63,529 nt of DNA from assembly GCF_000430005.1 (NCBI RefSeq), contig NZ_AUCY01000020.1, positions 1 through 63,529 on the forward strand, in the 5' to 3' direction. Position 1 is the first letter of the stretch. Each line of letters starts with the position of its first letter. The notes below the pieces were generated by a model that searched no databases, was not told where the DNA came from, and was given only the letters and a program-made list of their open reading frames with translations. Below are positions 63,185-63,529 of this stretch, piece by piece. Source of the stretch: Desulfovibrio cuneatus DSM 11391. GTDB taxonomy: Bacteria; Desulfobacterota; Desulfovibrionia; Desulfovibrionales; Desulfovibrionaceae. A program made the position numbers and the translations under genes.

Positions 63185-63529
63185 AAATCGGTAAACCCCA
63201 GGCTCTGCCTGGGGACTCCCAAAGTTTGACTTTTCCAGAAATAGAAGAGACCTCCGTTGTTGAACCGCTCAAAGTTCATCAACAGGAGGCCCCAAATGGA
63301 TGGAGCCTTGAGTTTAAGTCACTCCAAATGGGTTTGCAAGTACCATGTGGTTTGGATTCCAAAGTACCGCAAGAAAAAGCTTTTTGAAGGTTTGAGAAAG
63401 CAGCTTGGTGATGTCTTCCACGCTCTTGCCCAACAGAAGGAATGCAGGATTTTGGAAGGGCATTTGCTCACAGACCATGTGCACATTCTTATCTCAATTC
63501 CACCAAAGATGGCAGTTTCTTCTGCTGTT
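63185..63529 (+). mobile_element. IS200/IS605-type element, left end
   Basis: Begins shortly after the YgjP stop. Left-end hairpin CCCCAGGC-TCT-GCCTGGGG at 63196-63214, then an imperfect stem GTTGTTGAAC / GTTCATCAAC at about 63257-63284 just ahead of the AGGAGG ribosome site, as IS200 uses to limit transposase expression. The exact tip is not determined; the element continues beyond the window. Confidence 0.8.
63296..63529 (+). CDS. tnpA: IS200-type transposase TnpA, 5' part
   Basis: First 78 codons of a Y1 transposase: MDGALSLSHSKWVCKYHVVW at the start, then KYRKKKLFEGLRKQLGDV, reaching the H-x-H motif HVHILI near residue 60. The ATG at 63296 has an AGGAGG ribosome site. The last 68 bases equal bases 1-68 of the window, so the two fragments belong to the same IS family and probably to identical copies. 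Confidence 0.93.
   Translation, partial: MDGALSLSHSKWVCKYHVVWIPKYRKKKLFEGLRKQLGDVFHALAQQKECRILEGHLLTDHVHILISIPPKMAVSSAV

Overview
The window looks like a chromosomal segment of a sulfate- or sulfite-reducing Desulfovibrionaceae-type bacterium (Desulfobacterota). The main evidence is a complete dsrMKJOP operon (about 55.3-60.9 kb). It is supported by a CobA-HemD fusion for siroheme/corrin synthesis, an anaerobic cobalt-early cobalamin pathway (cbiD, cbiET, cbiF), a tungsten-type aldehyde:ferredoxin oxidoreductase with a MoaD-like partner, and a ferredoxin:thioredoxin reductase catalytic subunit. Most genes are GC-rich; a few (the methyltransferase at 3.5 kb, the flavodoxin-fold gene at 45.6 kb) are visibly more AT-rich.

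Both ends lie inside an IS200-type tnpA, and the last 68 bases repeat the first 68. The flanking genes do not match across this junction: a BASS-family transporter is cut at the left end, while an intact YgjP-type peptidase sits at the right. The ends are therefore more likely two different IS copies where assembly broke than proof of a circle.

Layout: 0-3 kb, IS200 remnant, truncated BASS transporter, and a V4R sensor followed by a diguanylate cyclase. 3.5-11.2 kb, AT-rich methyltransferase, an MnmM-like methyltransferase operon, an orphan Dpp/Opp-type ATPase, cobA-hemD and valS. 11.5-17 kb, BPL_N-type amidotransferase and cobalamin genes. 17-27 kb, NlpD-like lipoprotein, DUF533 protein, dnaK, LplT-like transporter, hybrid-like histidine kinase and mntP. 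27-33.5 kb, flavoprotein, ybjQ-like gene, rlpA, and an ArsR/zinc-ATPase efflux unit. 33.9-44.7 kb, fliGHI and DNA-repair genes (ligA, uvrB, nfo) with aat and a CheY-like regulator. 45-55 kb, a flavodoxin-fold reductase, an EF-G paralogue with altered GTPase motifs, a glutaredoxin-like/FTR pair, an MFS transporter, aor with a MoaD-like gene, and an MCP. 55-63 kb, dsrMKJOP behind an RsbRD_N gene, a VKOR-thioredoxin fusion, YgjP, and the second IS end.

The most striking pattern outside the genes is a family of palindromic intergenic elements. Their ends read GGAAACGC-TGATTTATTCCGTTT or GGAAACGC-GCAGTTATTTCGTTTGGC. At least seven copies occur here, and most begin at or within a few bases of a stop codon. 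In uvrB and the ABC ATPase gene the element end supplies the last codons and the stop. A second, separate mosaic of short palindromes sits in three other gaps. I saw no tRNA, rRNA or CRISPR array.
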